Origin: Rhizophagus irregularis
Lineage: Eukaryota > Glomeromycota > Glomeromycetes > Glomerales > Glomeraceae
Assembly: GCF_026210795.1 (NCBI RefSeq)
Contig: NC_089459.1
Coordinates: forward strand, 744,001-808,000
DNA: 64,000 nucleotides
Reading direction: 5' to 3'
This document shows, in pieces, positions 37,440 through 49,552 of this stretch. The notes under the pieces were generated by a model. That model saw only the letters and a list, made by a program, of their open reading frames with translations. It was not told the DNA's origin and did not search any database. Both the position numbers and the translations under genes were made by a program. Numbering within the stretch: the first letter of the stretch is position 1; each line of letters opens with the position of its first letter.

Positions 37440-40400
37440 CTAATTTATAATTTCGGGAACGCATTTCAAGTAGTAATGTTCGTTTACCCAATAATATGTT
37501 ATCTTGTTTGAATCAAGAGAATCGAAATCTATAATCAAAATTAAAATTAGGATTAGGATACATTTGAATTACCATTAGATGTGAATCAACTTAAATATAT
37601 TTAAGATTAAACTTACCGCATTCCTTAAATTCGGCTGGCTTCGAAAATAAAGTAACTTTTGGAGGTTGGATAAATGATTTTCTTCTGATGCCTTTACGAT
37701 CCAATAATTCTTCCAAAACATCTTGGATTTCACAACGTGACATAACTAGTGAAAGTTTCCGATAAATGTCAGCCTAATTAATTAAAGTAAATTTTTAATA
37801 AATAAATTGAATAAATGTATTGAATTTAAATAAGCATTACAAAATATGGATGATACCTCGCATATTCCAGGATTTTGCAAGATTAACCCCAATACAGCTT
37901 CAAGACAACCTCGGAACACCGATTCAATAAAATTTCCATTGATGTCATACCACATTCTGGGGGGCGCAAATGTTTCAACCGACTCAGTCTTTGATTCATC
38001 TGATAGCTCTACATTGTGACTAGAAGACTTTTCTTCTATGTTAACTTTTTCTGTTCGCTGTTTTTTAAATTTGTTTGCAGTTGTTTGGGTCGTATTAACA
38101 AACCAATCCTTCGAATAAATGCTAGAGACATATCGACTAGCATTATATCCAACTTTTATTATTAAACTTGGATGATTAGTCTCCAAAATATTTATGCAAC
38201 GTAATAAATTTTCTTCCGATAATTTCGGATATTTCTAAAATGGTCAACGCAACAATCATATGAATACTTGAATAATATATGAAAGATTACATCCGCTAAT
38301 AAAATTATTTATTACCTTTAATGAAACGAGAGGTATACCAACTTTATCGCGATTCTCGATTATATAATAAACGTCCTTAACGTCACGTTTAAATTCTTGA
38401 TCTAAACTTTCTAGTAGTAATTTGAGTACTTTAGAAGCCTCTTTTCTTGTGTTCAAAAATTGCTTACTGTCAAAATGTCCTTTTTTGAAAGCTGAGGTAT
38501 TTTTTTCTTGTACTGTGTTATTTTCGCATTTTCCTTTATCGTTAGAAATGTTGTTTTCTTCAGTTATATAATGCTCTCCACGTTTTCTCTTATGATTAAA
38601 GACACTATTTATATCATCTGATCGTTTTCTTTTTTGACCATAAATGCTATTATTTTTGCTAGATTCACTGTCATCAATTTCGGTATTTGTAATTGAGCTG
38701 CTAATATTTGGCGTCAACGAAACATCAAAGTTGAGATTTGCAACATCTTAAAAGGTTAAAAATTAAGTAATAAGTATTTTAAAACAAGTTATTGATAAAA
38801 TCAAATATAATTAATTATAGTATCACTAACCAATTTTCCTACTACGATGACTTGGCACAATATTCTTAGTAAGAATAGGTGCGTCTGGATTAGCAAATGA
38901 TAACGCAACCTAGTAAGGATAACAGGGATATACAGTATTATTAATCGAACTTTAAAATGCTTGATATAATAAACACTTAATATTGAGTCATTTGTTACTT
39001 TTCCGGCGGATAATAAATCCAATATACAAGCCATATCTCCACTATTCGCAAATTGGTCAAATATCATGATTTCTTTGAATTTTTTGTAAAAGTTAACAGC
39101 TTGTGAGAACATCCTATCTGGCAATTTTCCCGAAATAACTGATAGAAATCTAATAATTTTGAATACAATCAAATATAAATTATAATAATAATACAAATAT
39201 TCGATTAAATGATATATACTTGTCAGAAACATGAAAACCTCTTCCAGGAATCCTCCTATCGCTCCCTCCTTTAACTTTAACTATGGCACCTGTTTCTTTA
39301 ACTAGATCAATTGCTTCTTTAACATAAGGTTCATAACGATTGAGAACGGCAAACGCATGAGTAGGATCGTATTGATCTTCTGGTGTCATGAGAATCATCT
39401 ATTATTGTATAAAAAAAAAATTAAATACGTATAAAAGAATGTTGGAAAGAAAATAATAACGCAAACCTTGATCAATGCTTGAATACATTCAAGTTTAATT
39501 TGTTTTTCATTGTTTATCTCCTTTAACACATAATCGATATTGTTGTATGGAATCCTGTATGTAAGCGAATGTGCGTATAACTTTTTCATTTTTTGTCGTA
39601 ATGAACATCCACCAAGTTTATCTTCAAAGTACAAGTCACGATTATGCCTATTTGGTGACGAATATGTTACAACAAAATGCTCTTGCAATGTTTTAACATC
39701 TTTGGGAAGAGGAATTATGGGCTTGGGGCGTGTAACACTATTTTTTTTCAATAAAGGAAATTATAATTGTACGTTATTTGCTTTGTTCAAATGAATGAAA
39801 TTGATGAAGCAAAAAATTAACATTTACTTAGGCCTTTCTTTAACAATTTTTTTAAAGTATTCCATTTGATTAATTATATCAAAGTCTTTCATTTGTTTTT
39901 CTTCCTCTTCATTTAGGTCCCCTTTCTTTATTGCTTCATTATAGATGTCTTTCCAAAACAATAAATAATTAGAAACTCGTGCTTGAAAGGCCGAATTTTT
40001 CATCAAAACATTAAATCTACGCCGACACATTTCTCTGGTTTTATGTGGCAAAACTTTAGTAACAGGACTCCAAAAGAACCTATATTTAGCTGAACGATGT
40101 TTAATAATAATATAAGCATAAAAAAGCAATTCATCTTCCTCTTTATTCCAGACTGGACGTTGTCTCTGAGAGTATTGTTCATATTGAGTCTCAAATCGTT
40201 CTAATAGTCATTAACGAATTACATTAAAAGAAAAAAAAATTATTAAAATTATTAATCCAAAAAAAAAAAAATCCATTATACCTTCGTCATTAATAATTGG
40301 CAAGTTCTCTTCCTCAGCGATACCATGAAGTTCTTCTAATTCTTTTTGTTTAAGTTTTTCACGGTTACTTTTACGGCCAGAATTATTATTGAGGTTCACT

Positions 40401-43400
40401 TCAGTTTCGTTCTGTGTTTTTCTTAACACTTTATGAACCATATTTTCTCTCTTCTTTCTTTTGAAATAAGGTTCTCCTTTAGCTGATGAAACAATTCCGG
40501 CAAAGTTTTTTGATCGTTCAGCAACTTTACCTCTTCTTTCTTTCTGCTTGGCTACATTATTCTCTTTATTTTTCATTTCAAAACTATCTTCAATTTTCTT
40601 ATAATACGCACGAACTTTTTGAAACGGAAGACCAATTTCCTGGGCAATTTGTCTACATTTGTTCTCATCTTCATATGGCGTCTGTAATTTTCTTCGATCA
40701 ACATAAAGTTCGAGCTGCTTCTTCTGCTTAGAATTAAGCGGAAAACCAGAGTTCCAATTGCGTGCAATAGTTATAAATCGTAGAGGATCATCTTCGACAC
40801 AAGAGGCTTTGCCTTTCTTTCTACGTTTGGACATATCGTCATCTTCACTGTCTACTTGACAATCTGAATCTGAATTAGCATTATCATCTTCACTCTTATA
40901 TGTTGACTCGGAAAATTTTTTTTGAGCTACATATTGTAAGTCACTCCAATAGACCGAAACATTTTCAATAGTATCAAGCATGTATTCTCCAATATTAGGT
41001 CTATCAGGTCCAGGGAACGAAAAATCCACCATTTGAACATTACGCATAAGTTGATATGCAGGTGCTAAAAGATTTTGAGGTAAACTATAGTTTCTCGTCG
41101 AAATGTCTTCAACGCCATCATCTGGCACAAACGCCTTTTTCATATTTAAAACCGGATTTCCTCTTCCATCAAAAACGCGTTTAAGTTTTTTAATTAACTT
41201 TAAAGCCACAAGAATGTCAATTAACTTTTTAAGATTTTGTCTGAATTTATAATTTCCAGTAAAAATCTCCAACCTAAGATCACTTGGGAGGTTAATTACG
41301 CTAAGTGACATGTTTTGTCCAGATCTTATATAATCGGTTAATTTTGCACTTGGAGTAAATTGCCCAACAAGCTTAAGATATAAATCTAGAGGAAGATCTC
41401 TGAGAAGAATTGCTGTCTGAAAAATTCTTTCTTCTTTCATGATGCAAGGATCAGATGGACCTGCATCATTAATTTTGTTGAAAAAATATTGATGCAAGAT
41501 TTTTGCTCTAATCATCTTAGCATTAATCCAACCATACTCACGAGCACAATGTAACCAACACATGTCATTAGGTACTTTTTCGCTAGCATTAGATTGACTG
41601 ATTTGACTCTCATTATTTAGATCAGATGACATAAGATTATCGGCTAGAAGATTTACAGAATTATTGGCTGCTGCTTCAGCGGCCATACGTTTCTGTAATT
41701 CTGAAAGAGGCTCTAATTCAACGACTAACTCTTCAATTTTAGCTGCCTTATAAGATCTACCAACTAGTAAAGCTTTATCTTGTAGTTTAGTAACATATTC
41801 TTTTACTTCAGGACTTTCAGGCGATAATTTAGGACTAAGGAACAAAAGTTTATTTTGATCTTTACCATTTAATGACGGTAATATTATATTATATTGCCTT
41901 AATAATCCCTTTCTTTCCATAACACTTCCAGTACGAGCCAAAGTCTTTTTGTCAATGGTGTGTGAAGTGGTGTGTGAAGTCATACCATTATAATATTCTC
42001 TAATTTTATCTTGATATGCATTAATAAGCGTTGCACCACATTCTAACACTTTATGCTCTTTCAAAAGATTTTCTATAATTTTTTCTCGTAATGATGCAGT
42101 AATTGAAATTACAGGGGGAATCTTCTTTTTTGTTTTATATACTTTCTTAACATTATGTAAATTTTTTTCATTTGAAATCTCAAGAATTTTTGAAACTGAG
42201 GCATCATCTGGTTGTAAGTCAGCATCTATCTCTTGGCTATTATCATTAAATGATTCAACAACACTTCCAATATTTAATTCTGTGGTTTGTTGATATTGAG
42301 ATGTCGCCATAATTAGATTATTATCATCCAAAATATTATCTTTTTCAGGATCAATGTCAATAATCATGCCAGCATCTGTCTCATGATCAGGCAAATTCAA
42401 ATTACCATTAGATTGTGTAATCGAATCATAAGCATTTGGAATAATAGGATTGTCAATCTGCATTACTGTATTATTCTCTTCATCATGCAAATTAACAATT
42501 CCTGTAGAAGATTCTTCATTAGGTTCATGAATATCCATATTTACTTTAACATGTGTTATAATTTTATCATCAACTTTTTTGCGCTTAGTATACGTTTTTT
42601 TAGGCTTTGGTTTAACTACCATTGTAGTATTTGATTGTTCATGTGCTGAGTTTGAATTATCAACTTTTGCAATCTTCTTGCTAGGTTTATTATTTCCCGT
42701 CATATTATCAGTCTTTCGTGGACGACCACGCTTCTTCTTACTATCAGTTATTTCACTTGAGTTTTCCTCTACTATTTTTGGAATCTCATTTTTATTAATG
42801 AGTTCTCCTTCAGAATCATACTTTCTGGGTCGTCCTCTTTTCTTTGGCACAGTTGTAATCATTTTAGGTGGTTCAATAATTCCCCTCTCTTTATTCTTTT
42901 TCTTTCTACGTCTCTCTCTAGTACTTATACTAGGTAAGAAATCATCATTCTTCTCTTCTTCGCCATCTTGCAATAATTCAACTCCCCATTGAGGATCATG
43001 TATATATTCAGAATCACGATCCTCATCAGAGTTAATTTGATTTATATCCTCCAAATTTAAACCATGTGCTACAGCGAATTTCATATAACCTTCACGAGAA
43101 AAATAACGATAATGTCTTTCTCGTCCTTTACACTCAACAGCACGCTTTATAATAAAACGGTTTAAACCAGGAGGTAAATCAATAACAAGCCCGGTTAATG
43201 ACTTGTTTAGGACACGGTCATTTATGTTACGAAACATACATTGAAGTTCCTTATATCAAAATAATAAACTAAATGAGAAATTTCTTTAATTATGATTTAA
43301 TATAATAACATTAATTTTAGAAGACATACTCCTGCAGTTATTCCTTGTTCGCCAGCCATGTGGATTAAACGATACACTTGACAATCTAAAGGTAAATCTA

Positions 43401-45189
43401 CAAAAACGCCAGATTGTAATGGCTTTTCATTTGATTCTAAGTGTGGTATCGCAGATTCTGGCGTATCTACGGTAGATGATTTGTTCTTACGCTTATCTGT
43501 TAGAAATATCAAATAAAATAAGAAAATGAAAAGCATTACAGTCAAACTGCGATATAACGATATGTTGAGATTCATATGAAAATCTTTTATTCTCCCGTAT
43601 AGTAGAAAAGTAAAATATTATCGTTATATCGAGTATTAATGTATATCGGTATATACGAATATCAGAATATCAAGATCTGACTGTATTAATAAATTCTCTT
43701 TACCATTATTGTTGTTGTTGCCTCTCACGTATTTCTTAGCAAGCCTAAAACATCGTTCCATTGGTCCTTCCATAGATTTTTTCGGAACATTCACTTTTTC
43801 GATATACCCATTTTGTGTCAATTCATCAATTCTGTTATTAAACCAACGTCGTTGGTTCTTTGTCGGATTTGATATTGCAAACTAAATATAAAAGAGAAAT
43901 GATGAAAAAAAAAATATTTTAAATTTGTCTTATAACCATAATAATTTTTTAGGATATGTATATAACTTACTAAGGCCATCCTCATATCATTTGCAGACAT
44001 AACCTGATTCTTGGCTTGATCAAGAATCTCTGTTAATCTTATTTTTACTAATTCAGAATTGAATGAAACATTATCACCAATTTTATCTGCTGAATCATGG
44101 TCATCACTTAATTGTGATACTTGGATTTTGCTCGTTGGTATATATACAGATTTTCCAGAATATGCTTTATTTTGAGCCGCGCATCCAGACAAGATGCACA
44201 AATTTGTCTGTATCCCATTTTGAGTAACTTTTAATTTTACTCTAAAAACAAAATAATTCTTATTAACAATTAATAAATGTAATATTAATATAAATAAATT
44301 AATTAACTTACATTAATTTAAGATTACAAAGTGTTTTTAAGTAATGGGAAAAAGATTTTGGTTCGATATTAAAGTGTCTTGCCATATCTACTTGAGTAGC
44401 ACCTAAAGAACGATGTTTTGCTATATGCTGCAATATCCTCCAAACTTGATTTGAAAGTGGCCGAGATATCTAAATTAATTATATATTTTATTTAGCTCAG
44501 AACCAAAAATTAAGAGTTGATCATAAATACTTACATCAACTATTCCAAACAGAATTTTTTTTTGAAATTTTTCAGTTGTCATTATCCGAAATCTGTCACC
44601 ATAATTCGTTCTAATTTCTTCAAGAGACATATTGTCGATTTGGACAGTCTGATAATTTTTTTCGTCAGTCTATTTTATTTATATAAATAAGACAAAAGTT
44701 TTATATAGCGAAATAATAAAATAGTAGAATTACTGAACAAAGAGAAATTTACTGTTTTAAATGATGCGGCCGTATTTTTCTTGCCTTTTATTGAAGACTT
44801 TTGAATTTGTTCCGAAGTAACTTCCTTCAGTATACAAAATGATAAATTATCACTAGTTGAGAATTGTGACCAAAAGAATTCTTTATATGTTTCGTCAATT
44901 GTTGGTTTCATTATTTCTGGTTCGTCGAATGTTACGAATTCTTTGCATCGTTTATTAAGAAATTCTTGTACGAATACCCATAAACGATCAATTCCACAAC
45001 CTTTTTTCGGTCGAGAAATTTAAAGGGATAAACACGAAATATTTATTATTACGTACTGTATAATAATTTTAACGAATATATACGAATTAACAAAGATATA
45101 AGAAAAATAATCAAAGAATACAAATACGAACCTTCTGCTCCTTCCATTGCAATTTCCTCTAAGCAGTATACGATAGTTTCATCAATCAT
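37440..45189 (-). CDS. TFC3: TFIIIC largest subunit, B-block binding (Tfc3/GTF3C1-like)
   Basis: Seventeen exons, minus strand: 45189-45132, 45000-44753, 44669-44535, 44469-44312, 44241-43971, 43881-43704, 43496-43330, 43249-40282, 40200-39828, 39737-39467, 39398-39220, 39149-38999, 38909-38831, 38746-38316, 38234-37857, 37773-37617, 37528-37440; 6291 nt, 2096 aa, close to human GTF3C1 and much longer than yeast Tfc3 (1160). It binds the B box of tRNA-type genes and recruits TFIIIB and Pol III. Seen: N-terminal winged-helix region ([37 protein letters not shown]), the second one near [19 protein letters not shown], two AT-hooks KKRGRPRK (about 540 and 578), an acidic mid-region, a Myb-like [16 protein letters not shown] (about 1408) and the C-terminal [10 protein letters not shown]. 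Exon 8 is almost 3 kb. Intron 6 contains a 145-bp MITE. Confidence 0.93.
43539..43683. mobile_element. Mariner-type MITE inside TFIIIC intron 6 (145 bp)
   Basis: TA at 43537-43538 and 43684-43685. Ends CAGTCAAACTGCGATATAAC and, reversed, CAGTCAGATCTTGATATTCT, with ATATAACGATA/TATCGTTATAT inside. The host intron (43497-43703, 207 bp) would be about 60 bp without it, the usual size in this gene. Confidence 0.7.
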
Positions 45190-45569
45190 TTTTTAAAAAA
45201 ATGTCTATTAAAAAATAAATTAAAACGAACTATGTGAAGTAAACACGTCAAAACTCAAAATTTTATTTGTTTCAATCGCGTCTAAAGAGTATATGATTTT
45301 AAATTAAACTTACTTATATAAAATTAATAAGGATTGAATAAGTTTAATAATCGAAAAGGAACACAAAATATATATATATATATAATATAATATGAATGTT
45401 AAAGAAACATTCGTTAAGAAAAAAATACTTTTCGAACTAAAAAATTTTCAGTTCATTTTAAAAAAAAAAAAAAAATTCAATTTTAATCCCGGCAAAATTT
45501 CTCGGCCAGAATTAAATCACGTGTTATTAATCACTTTTAGTCACTGATACTCATACTCTATCACAATGA
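45190..45569. other. Intergenic region between TFIIIC and CREG-like gene
   Basis: 380 bp containing the TFIIIC promoter. A run of A at about 45460-45475 precedes CCCGGCAAAATTTCTCGGCC and a CACGTG at 45518-45523, a motif combination also seen near 37022-37081. Confidence 0.35.
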
Positions 45570-46578
45570 CTAAGGATGTTGCATATTCATCCACCTAACT
45601 TGTTCAACTTCAACTTCTTCGTTACAATTGTGATTTATGTAAGTATTTCCATCAGGATCCACTTTATGATATAATTCACTATCAATATAACCAATATAAT
45701 GTTCATTGCCAAATCCACCAACAAAGTAAATATCATGTACAATAAATCTATAAAAATAGAACATGTGTCCTCCACCTGGAAGCCTATAAAGAATAATTTT
45801 GATTAGGTTGAGAAAGTAAAAGATTACGTAAAATTAATGATTGATAAAATAAAAAAATCTATTTACCACCCACGCGCTCTTGGATGCTTATCTAAAAAAC
45901 ATTTTTGTACATTTGCAACCTAAAAATAATAAAAATAAGATAATAATAAATATTAAAATATATATAAATCAGATATTTATTGAATACATACTTCATCCTC
46001 AGATACTCTTTCCAAATGACCAAATAAATTAAGCCTTGGTTCAGCGAAGGGAAAAAAAGTGTCATTATTACTTAGTTTACGAATCATTAAAGAAGCTTTC
46101 CAATCATTGCCTCTGGCATTTTGTATATTTTTCTAAAATAACAAATATAATTTTTAAACCTGTTAAACAGATTTGGCGAAACAAGGAACAGGACAGGGAC
46201 GACAATTTTTTTTTTACAAATACTTTTTTACCTGCCAGTCACTTAAAAGAAGTAATGGATTTCCTGTTGAAGGACAATCATCGGTAAAATAATCAAATAA
46301 TCCGAAAGGGTAACCTATTTAATTAAAAATTACATTATATATCTAAAAGATTTTTTTCGTCTTGTATTTAATCATTTAATAATTATTATACCTCGAACAT
46401 CCTTTTTTTCGTGATGATTCATTATAGTAACCAAAGTACCAATACCAATTTCTTTTACAAGATTTCTTGAAATAATAGCCGCATCTTTTTCACTTTCCAC
46501 AAATTTATATGGATTAACATTATTAATGATCAAACATAAAAATAAAATTAATAGAATTAATCGTTGGAAATTAGCCAT
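45570..46578 (-). CDS. CREG-like secreted protein (FMN-binding split-barrel fold)
   Basis: Five exons, minus strand: 46578-46392, 46314-46232, 46132-45992, 45919-45867, 45783-45570; 678 nt, 225 aa, the size of human CREG1 (220). A clear signal peptide (LILLILFLCLIINNVNP, about 7-23) precedes a domain related to pyridoxamine-phosphate oxidase. Family landmarks: ARNLV-like SRNLVKEIGIGTLVT, GYPFGLFDYFTDDCPSTGNP, LLLSDWQKNIQNARGNDWKA, PRLNLFGHLERV, CFLDKHPRARGW, then FYRFIVHDIYFVGGFG and a final VRWMNMQHP. Animal CREG proteins are secreted or lysosomal glycoproteins that dimerise and do not bind FMN; the role in fungi is unknown. Confidence 0.87.
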
Positions 46579-47547
46579 GATAATGATAATGTGTGCATAT
46601 TCTTGAGGTTGGTTGTTGTACTGTGTTTTTTTATATTTTTTAAGGATCATAGATCTATAATCGTTTCACAGCTATTTAAGAATTCGGAAAATATTATTAA
46701 CGTTTCTCTGCCATATCAAAATTAGGTTAAATTAATTGTGTATGACATGATTTACAATCTGGTACAATGATAAACTTTATTTTAAAAGAAATATTTAGTT
46801 AAATGGTTACACATGAGAGACTGAAAAATTTGAAGTGCTTGTATACACAGACTCCACCAGTATTAAAAAAAGATTGGTGGATACGTCATACACAATGAGC
46901 CATGGATATCTAATAAATATATACACCGATGCTCCTCCCTTCGGGGGCCCGGTGAATATTTCAGTTATTCATTAATACCCATGGAATAACAAGTATATAT
47001 TTGTTTCTTTTTTTTATATATATGTATATATAAATAGCCAAAGAACAAATCAAAATTCAATATTCCCGAAGCAACTTTGGGAATTGAAAGTTATTAAAAA
47101 TTCTTTTTAAAAAGTATTAGTTCAAGATTAACATTAGTAATTGATCATTTAAAAAAATTATTTTAGATATATTAATTTTTTAATCTTTCAACCTGGTAGT
47201 CATATGTGATGATCTGTCATGCGACTTAATTATGTATAACAGAAACATACAATGATACTTGTTAAATTTTTTAATTTTTTACCAATTTTTTATTAATAAA
47301 AACAAATGTACAATATTTTATATATCAACGAAATACAAATAAATTTTATCTGTAATAATTGTGTCGTAAAACTATTAAAATTAAAATTATTTGTGAATAT
47401 TAAATGTTAAAAAAAAACCAATTTTGATTCTATAATTTACCTATTTTTAACAAATTCTTTTTACTGATTTTCTTCGATATTCTCTTTATAAACAAAAATT
47501 AGAAGAAATCGTTATTGTTTTTTTTTCTTTTTTATATAATCGTGAAA
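46579..47547. other. Intergenic region with GC-rich hairpin
   Basis: 970 bp, mostly AT-rich, containing the CREG-like promoter and the 3' region of the F-box gene. A compact GC-rich hairpin at 46924-46954 (CACCG ... CCCTTCGGGG ... CGGTG) stands out. No gene supported. Confidence 0.35.
46924..46954. other. GC-rich hairpin island
   Basis: CACCG at 46924-46928 pairs with CGGTG at 46950-46954, and CCCC-type bases pair across TTC with GGGG. It is about 70% G+C in otherwise very AT-rich DNA. The function is unknown; it could be a structured RNA piece or transposon end. Confidence 0.35.
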
Positions 47548-49122
47548 TCATTCAATCGGATGAATACCTGGAATATCAATTGTGGTAATAATATTCGTAT
47601 TTCTTGGCCAAATATCACTATCCATATGAAATGTAATTCCACTTTGGCGAATTACATTAAAATGTTCTTCATTCATTGTTTTTATTCTTGCATCCTCTAA
47701 ATCTCGAATATTAAAAGGTGCATTATAATGATAAATTTTAAAAATTTTAAGAGTATTTTTACAACTATCTAAAAATATTTTTAAAGACTCGGGTGAAAAA
47801 ATCCAAGGGTTTGTAAAAGACATATTAAGCGAGAGTATTTCTAAATTCGGAGAGATAGACCTTGCCATTCCGATAAAAATATCATTTGCATCAATTCCTC
47901 CTTCCCCTCGAAAATTGATATATTTTAATTCTTTACAATTACTTAAAATTAAGATAATTTCTGTAGGATCAATAGAATTGACTGAAATATCTTCCAATTT
48001 TGTGCAGAATTTCGTAATTATTTCAATTAATCCAAAAACTTCAACATCAAATGAAACACTTTTAATATTTAATTGAGCTGTTTTAAATATCTCACAAAAA
48101 CTTTGAGAAGGAACTTCGGATGGTCCTGAAACATAGAATACATGTTCTAATAAAGGAAATGCATTGCTGATTGCATTAAAGGTTTTTTCTTGAATTTCTT
48201 CACACTCAATAAATGTCATGGACCTCAATGCCTTACATTTACCAAATTCGGCTAGACTTTTGAAATCAACGTTAGTAAAGGATACATTTTGAAGAAATAT
48301 GGAACGAAAAGTATTACTTTGAGTCGCAAGTGATCGAAAAATTGCACCAAAGATGTCATCATCAATTAGAGTAAACCTAGTATCTGAGACAAGCTTGAAA
48401 TGTTCCAAATGATTTTGAACAGAAATAAGTGAAGCTAAACCTTTTGCTTCGTCAAGTGTTGAGAGAGTAATTTCAAGATGTGAAATATTCTTACAAACAT
48501 TTGACATGGAAACAAATGTTTTCGCATTATTCGATTTTCCAGGAATTCCATGAAAACAAAAAATTTGAAGATTTGCAAGACTTCTATTAGCACCTTCAAA
48601 AGTTGCGAAAGGGATTGAATAAACATTCAATGGATCGAATCCAAAATCACTGAATTCAATATATTTTAATTCTACAGATCGAGAAATGAAATGCTTGCAT
48701 AAGATTGTAAATATCAATTTAATTTGATTGGAAGTTTTTTGATGTTCATTTAACATAGATCCGCAAAAACCTGCTTGTGGAAACATATATTGTTGAATCC
48801 TAAATTTTAAACTAGTAGTTGAAAGATAATTCAAGTAAGATGCGTAATCAAACGCAGTACTAGAAGATGTACATGATAAGTCAACTCCATTCGATTCTAA
48901 AAATAGTTTTGATCTTTGATCAAGACATGATAAATACGTTCTCATTATAACCTTCTTACAATGGTTTTCTCGATTATTGTTATCAAACGGATTTTTCCAT
49001 AGAATAGGGACCGCAAATTTGCACCATTCTCTATTAACCATCAAAGCAGAAAATAAATCTCTGTTTATTTCGAGATTTGAAATCACATCTTCTACACATT
49101 CAGTTGGTAAAGGAAAATCCAT
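47548..49122 (-). CDS. F-box protein with leucine-rich-repeat-like C-terminus
   Basis: Single exon, 524 aa from the ATG at 49120-49122. The N-terminus LPTECVEDVISNLEINRDLFSA ... VNREWCKFAVPILWKNP is a degenerate F-box, the adaptor that links substrates to Skp1-cullin ubiquitin ligases. The rest has loosely repeated hydrophobic strands typical of degenerate LRRs (HLEITLSTLD, LEHFKLV, LRSMTFIECEEIQE, LKYINFRGE, LEILSLNMS). Such intronless F-box genes are strongly expanded in Rhizophagus (family knowledge). It is divergent from RFT1. The substrate is unknown. Confidence 0.88.
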   Translation of the reverse strand: MDFPLPTECVEDVISNLEINRDLFSALMVNREWCKFAVPILWKNPFDNNNRENHCKKVIMRTYLSCLDQRSKLFLESNGVDLSCTSSSTAFDYASYLNYLSTTSLKFRIQQYMFPQAGFCGSMLNEHQKTSNQIKLIFTILCKHFISRSVELKYIEFSDFGFDPLNVYSIPFATFEGANRSLANLQIFCFHGIPGKSNNAKTFVSMSNVCKNISHLEITLSTLDEAKGLASLISVQNHLEHFKLVSDTRFTLIDDDIFGAIFRSLATQSNTFRSIFLQNVSFTNVDFKSLAEFGKCKALRSMTFIECEEIQEKTFNAISNAFPLLEHVFYVSGPSEVPSQSFCEIFKTAQLNIKSVSFDVEVFGLIEIITKFCTKLEDISVNSIDPTEIILILSNCKELKYINFRGEGGIDANDIFIGMARSISPNLEILSLNMSFTNPWIFSPESLKIFLDSCKNTLKIFKIYHYNAPFNIRDLEDARIKTMNEEHFNVIRQSGITFHMDSDIWPRNTNIITTIDIPGIHPIE

Positions 49123-49552
49123 TTCTTCGGATTAAAAGTTCTGTATATCAGGATCTTTTTTTTTTAATATGAAAAATAAATAAATAGAGAAAATATTTTA
49201 TAATGTTTAAAATAATGTACAAATTTTATATTATCGCAAAATTTTTGATATCTCTTTTTTACTTACAATTTAAAAAAAAAAAAATTTTTTTTCTTTCAAG
49301 TGAATTGTGCATTTTTAACACGCGGAAAACGAGTATAAATATGTAAGATATGTAAGAAACAAGCAATAGATGATATAATTTTACCCAATTTGGATAAATT
49401 TTGACAATCAGTTATGAAAATCGTTTGTGTTACAAGCAAGCGATCGTGTTACTTGTAGTATGCAAAGTACCCGTAATTTTAATGCACGAAAAAAAATTAT
49501 TTAAACCTCTAAAACTTTTAATTTAAACTTTAAAACACTTACAAAAATTAAA
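49123..49552. promoter_or_regulatory. Divergent promoter region (F-box / RFT1)
   Basis: 430 bp between two divergent ATGs, with poly-A/T runs near 49160 and 49270-49300. No recognised element. Confidence 0.35.

Noticed and set aside
42383-42992. Plus-strand frames opposite the TFIIIC large exon
   Set aside because: They are antisense shadows of a well-supported long exon with AT-hooks and acidic regions.
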